Source of the DNA: Bacteroidetes bacterium UBA955
GTDB lineage: Bacteria > Bacteroidota > Bacteroidia > NS11-12g > UBA955
DNA: 9,244 nt
Reading direction: 5' to 3'
NCBI GenBank assembly: GCA_002293105.1
Contig: DBCP01000109.1
Span: forward strand, 326 to 9,569
Position numbers and translations under genes: made by a program. The notes under the pieces were generated by a model. The model ran no database searches, was not told the DNA's origin, and saw only the letters and a program-made list of their open reading frames with translations. This document shows, piece after piece, positions 6,506 to 9,244 of this stretch. The stretch's first letter is position 1, and each line of letters begins with the position of its first letter.

Positions 6506-7885
6506 ATGGTTGCCGAAATATATTTATCGTCTCAGATCAAATCCTTGGGTTCTGTTAAAATGCCTTCAGTTGTTCATGATTATTGGAAGGGTATCGACGA
6601 CCTATCAACCGCTTATTATATGGGTTCGGAAGGTTGTTTTGCCTTGGTGATTAATCCTGGCAAAAGCACAGCCATTGAATGGGAGAAATTGCGTAAAAAT
6701 GGCGCTGCGGTTTTGTCAAAATTGCCAAAATCGGCCAGAGAAATTCGCATCATAAACGTGGATTGGGATGCCCAAAAGGCATTGGCATTTGCAGAAGGGA
6801 TGCTGTTGGCAGATTATCGATTCGATAAGTATATCACCAAAGGTGAGAAAGTGCAGCCAGTTTCATTGGTAATTGAAGGTAAAGGAGCGGATAAATTGGC
6901 AGAATTGCTCATTGTTTGCGACGCAGTAAAAACGGCAAGAAACTGGGTAAACGAGCCGGTGAATTCATTGAATGCACAAGGGTTAGGCGAGGCGTTTCAG
7001 GCGTTGGGACAATCATTGGGTTTTAAAGTAGAAGTGTTTGGGGAAGCCCAAATTGAAAGTCTGAAAATGGGTGGTTTATTGGCTGTGAATCGCGGTAGTC
7101 AAGAGCCTCCAACTTTTTCGGTCTTAGAATACAAGCCAGCAACGGCAAAAAATCAGCAGCCCATTGTTTTGGTGGGAAAAGGTGTAGTGTTTGATACAGG
7201 GGGATTGAGTTTAAAGCCCACCCCAAATAGCATGGATATGATGAAGTGCGATATGGGTGGCGCTGCCGTCGTGGGTGCTGTATTTGAAGCGATTGCCAAA
7301 TTGCAATGGCCCATTTGGGTTGTAGGGTTGGTGCCATCGACTGACAATCGCCCGGGGGAAATGGCTACCTGTCCGGGAGACATTATCACGATGTACGATG
7401 GAACCACCGTGGAGGTTTTAAATACGGATGCTGAGGGTAGATTGATATTGGCTGATGCGTTGACGTTTGCCAAAAAATACGAGCCGCAATTGGTGATTGA
7501 TTACGCCACATTAACGGGTGCTGCCGCAAGGGCACTGGGTACTTATGGTTCAGCATTGATGGCACAAGCGCCTGATTCAGTAGTGAAATCGTTGAAGAAA
7601 GCAGGAGAAAACACCTACGAACGATTGGCGGAATTGCCATTGTGGGAAGAGTATTACGAGGAAATAACCGGTGGCATTGCAGACCTTAAAAACTTAGGAA
7701 AAGGAGAGGGTGGGGCACAGAGTGCAGCGATGTTCCTTCGTCATTTTACCGATTATCCATGGGCACATATCGACATCGCAGGGACGGCTTTTTCAACTTC
7801 CCCGAGTCATTATACACCAAAAGGTGGCACAGGTGTTGGCGTTCGCTTAACTTTGGAGTTTCTAAGACAGTATATCAATGGATAA
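6506..7885 (+). CDS. pepA: M17 family leucyl aminopeptidase (PepA-like)
   Basis: A metallo-exopeptidase that removes N-terminal residues from peptides in the cytoplasm. With the ATG at 6506 it has 459 residues. The C-terminal catalytic domain carries all family signatures: GKGVVFDTGG with Lys225 and Asp230, MKCDMGGAA with Asp249, and NTDAEGRL at 306-313 with metal ligands Asp308 and Glu310 and catalytic Arg312. Lys225 and Arg312 correspond to the catalytic Lys/Arg pair of E. coli PepA. Two metal ions are expected. The N-terminal domain is short and divergent. The frame is open back to a GTG at 6413, but the first ATG is 6506 and places a plausible first strand (AEIYLSSQI) at the N-terminus; ATG 6560 (MPSVVHDYWKG, 441 residues) is the alternative and has a more typical A-rich upstream. 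The stop overlaps pdxA by 8 nt, so the two are one operon. Confidence 0.95.
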   Translation: MVAEIYLSSQIKSLGSVKMPSVVHDYWKGIDDLSTAYYMGSEGCFALVINPGKSTAIEWEKLRKNGAAVLSKLPKSAREIRIINVDWDAQKALAFAEGMLLADYRFDKYITKGEKVQPVSLVIEGKGADKLAELLIVCDAVKTARNWVNEPVNSLNAQGLGEAFQALGQSLGFKVEVFGEAQIESLKMGGLLAVNRGSQEPPTFSVLEYKPATAKNQQPIVLVGKGVVFDTGGLSLKPTPNSMDMMKCDMGGAAVVGAVFEAIAKLQWPIWVVGLVPSTDNRPGEMATCPGDIITMYDGTTVEVLNTDAEGRLILADALTFAKKYEPQLVIDYATLTGAAARALGTYGSALMAQAPDSVVKSLKKAGENTYERLAELPLWEEYYEEITGGIADLKNLGKGEGGAQSAAMFLRHFTDYPWAHIDIAGTAFSTSPSHYTPKGGTGVGVRLTLEFLRQYING

Positions 7886-8942
7886 TCAAAAGGTAAAATT
7901 GGGAATCACACAAGGCGATCCGTCGGGTGTGGGCATGGAATTGATATTGCGCGTTTTTGCCGAACAATCTATCTACAAATACTGTATCCCAGTGGTTTAT
8001 GGAAATACCAAAACCTTCATTGCGTGGAAAAAACACCTGAATTTACAGGAGCCCATGTATCATTTGGTAAACTCAGCAACAGATGCCAAGGAGGGTAAAT
8101 TGAATTGGGTTGTTTCAAGTGACGAAGCATTGGAATTAACCATTGGTACTGCATCGGCAGAGTCAGGAAAAGAGGCATTGCTTGCCATTGATAAAGCGAT
8201 TGCTGATGCCCACAATTTGGATGCATTGGTAACAGCCCCCATCGATAAATCAACGGTGGCACCTCATTCTTCCAATTTTACAGGACATACAGGTTATTTG
8301 GCTGATGCCTTGGGTGCACGATCACATGCCATGATTCTGGCTTGTGAAGATTTGCGTGTAGCCCTGGTTACTGAGCATGTACCCATTACCCAGCTTTCAA
8401 AATACCTAACCCAAGAGAAAATCGAACAGAAAATCGAGGTGGTGTATGATGCGTTGAGAAATGATTTCAATGTGTTGAAGCCCAGAATTGCTGTGTTAGG
8501 ATTGAATCCGCATGCGGGTGATCAAGGTTTGTTGGGCGATGAAGAAGTGAAAATTATCGCACCAGCCATCGCCAAGCATTTCAAAATGGGCAAGTTGGTT
8601 TACGGACCTTATTCTGCGGATAGCTTCTTTGGAAGTGGTAACTACAAGAATTTTGACGCCGTTATTGCGATGTACCACGACCAAGGATTGATCCCGTTCA
8701 AAACCATGGCGTTTATGGATGGAGTCAATGTTACCGCTGGTTTACCCATTATTCGCACCAGCCCAGATCATGGCACAGCCTACGACATTGCGGGTAAAAT
8801 GATTGCGGATCCGAGCAGTATGCGAGCGGCGGTTTATGATGCGATCCATTTGGTTCGCAATCGTAAGCAATTCGTGACGGACTTTGAAAACCCACTGGAT
8901 TACTCAGAGATGCGTCGGGAACGATTCCGGATTGATTTTTAA
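7878..8942 (+). CDS. pdxA: 4-hydroxythreonine-4-phosphate dehydrogenase PdxA
   Basis: This enzyme catalyses the NAD(P)-dependent oxidation of 4-phosphohydroxy-L-threonine in the DXP-dependent route to pyridoxal 5'-phosphate. The product decarboxylates to the amino-ketone used by PdxJ. At 354 residues it is slightly longer than the E. coli protein (about 330). Family motifs are present in order: GITQGDPSGVGME at 9-21, TAPIDK at 119-124, FTGHTGYLA at 134-142, NPHAGDQG at 210-217, YSADSFF at 245-251, YHDQGLIPFK at 266-275, and GLPIIRTSPDHGTAYDIAG at 288-306. His137, His212 and His267 match the three metal-binding histidines of E. coli PdxA (166, 211, 266). The ATG at 7878 lies within the end of pepA, pointing to coupled translation. 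No pdxJ is in the window. A 95-bp gap without a gene follows it. Confidence 0.97.
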   Translation: MDNQKVKLGITQGDPSGVGMELILRVFAEQSIYKYCIPVVYGNTKTFIAWKKHLNLQEPMYHLVNSATDAKEGKLNWVVSSDEALELTIGTASAESGKEALLAIDKAIADAHNLDALVTAPIDKSTVAPHSSNFTGHTGYLADALGARSHAMILACEDLRVALVTEHVPITQLSKYLTQEKIEQKIEVVYDALRNDFNVLKPRIAVLGLNPHAGDQGLLGDEEVKIIAPAIAKHFKMGKLVYGPYSADSFFGSGNYKNFDAVIAMYHDQGLIPFKTMAFMDGVNVTAGLPIIRTSPDHGTAYDIAGKMIADPSSMRAAVYDAIHLVRNRKQFVTDFENPLDYSEMRRERFRIDF

Positions 8943-9037
8943 TCGGTGCAATCTCGAGGGCTAATCCCCGCAATCGACTATTATTTCTCAACAGCGCAAA
9001 CTCGTATGTATAATGCCCTCAGGTGAGTATGGGCTCA

Positions 9038-9244
9038 TCAACGCAATCGCGCATGATCCAAAAGCCAGCTGCAGGTTTTGATGTAAACGCCAGCAGTTAA
9101 GGTCTCTTCCAAATCGAAATATTCCGACACCTTACCAGTTTTTGCCTGTTGCATCATGTGGTTAACACTCGGGAATTCGGCATAGGTTACACCAACGCCC
9201 GCTTGTTCCATCGATTTTACGAGTTGTCTAGTGGGTATTGGATT
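9038..9244 (-). CDS. Alpha/beta hydrolase, C-terminal fragment (gene continues past right edge)
   Basis: The minus strand is open from the window edge to a TGA at 9038-9040, giving the last 68 residues of a protein. The fragment has the C-terminal pattern of alpha/beta hydrolases: a helix (RQLVKSMEQAGVGV), a strand (TYAEFP), the catalytic histidine in SVNHMM (His29 of the fragment), then TGKVSEY, LEET and a final amphipathic helix ending SWLLDHARLR. The stretch NHMMQQAKTG...EYFDLEET resembles esterase/serine-aminopeptidase-like hydrolases common in Bacteroidota. The nucleophile Ser and acid Asp lie outside the window, so substrate and localisation cannot be judged. It converges on pdxA. The frame is too conserved in pattern to be chance, but the exact family is uncertain. 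Confidence 0.8.
   Translation of the reverse strand, partial: NPIPTRQLVKSMEQAGVGVTYAEFPSVNHMMQQAKTGKVSEYFDLEETLTAGVYIKTCSWLLDHARLR

Noticed and set aside
8943..9037. Possible bidirectional terminator between pdxA and the alpha/beta hydrolase (GCCC...GGGC at 9015-9034, and GGG-CTAAT-CCC near 8958)
   Set aside because: The stems are only 3-4 bp or have a 12-nt loop, and neither is followed by a T tract on either strand, so I do not call a terminator.

Overview
The window looks like chromosomal DNA from a member of the Bacteroidota. The signs are a secreted protein with a type IX secretion (Por) C-terminal sorting domain, a ddl gene adjoining a kinase-less PASTA gene, -7 promoter boxes of the TAnnTTTG kind, and few Shine-Dalgarno sequences. 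I cannot place it below phylum. I see no mobile element, CRISPR array, tRNA or rRNA.

Layout. A five-gene minus-strand cluster fills positions 1-6371. In order of transcription it holds: a 905-residue protein made of two D-alanine--D-alanine ligase (Ddl) units in tandem; a small membrane-anchored PASTA protein whose GTG start overlaps the ddl stop; after 125 bp, a large T9SS-exported protein; a single-domain rhodanese overlapping that gene by 4 nt; and, 12 nt on, a multiheme c-type cytochrome cut by the left window edge. A divergent intergenic region (6372-6505) separates this cluster from a plus-strand pair, an M17 leucyl aminopeptidase and pdxA, which overlap by 8 nt. The last 300 bases carry, on the minus strand, the C-terminal end of an alpha/beta hydrolase that converges on pdxA.

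How the genes fit together. Ddl supplies the D-Ala-D-Ala end of the peptidoglycan stem peptide. PASTA domains are generally extracytoplasmic and linked to peptidoglycan, so the first two genes form a cell-wall pair. The T9SS protein, rhodanese and cytochrome are all linked by overlap or tight spacing, but the sequence gives no common pathway. The pepA-pdxA pair is housekeeping (peptide turnover and vitamin B6 synthesis).

The most interesting item is the tandem Ddl. Its first half keeps a nearly canonical Ddl active site. The second half keeps the ATP-grasp framework but has Cys for the catalytic Ser and Phe for the catalytic Tyr of the omega loop. That Phe is the residue found in D-Ala-D-lactate-forming ligases of intrinsically vancomycin-resistant lactic acid bacteria. 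The second half may therefore have a different substrate, or be regulatory.
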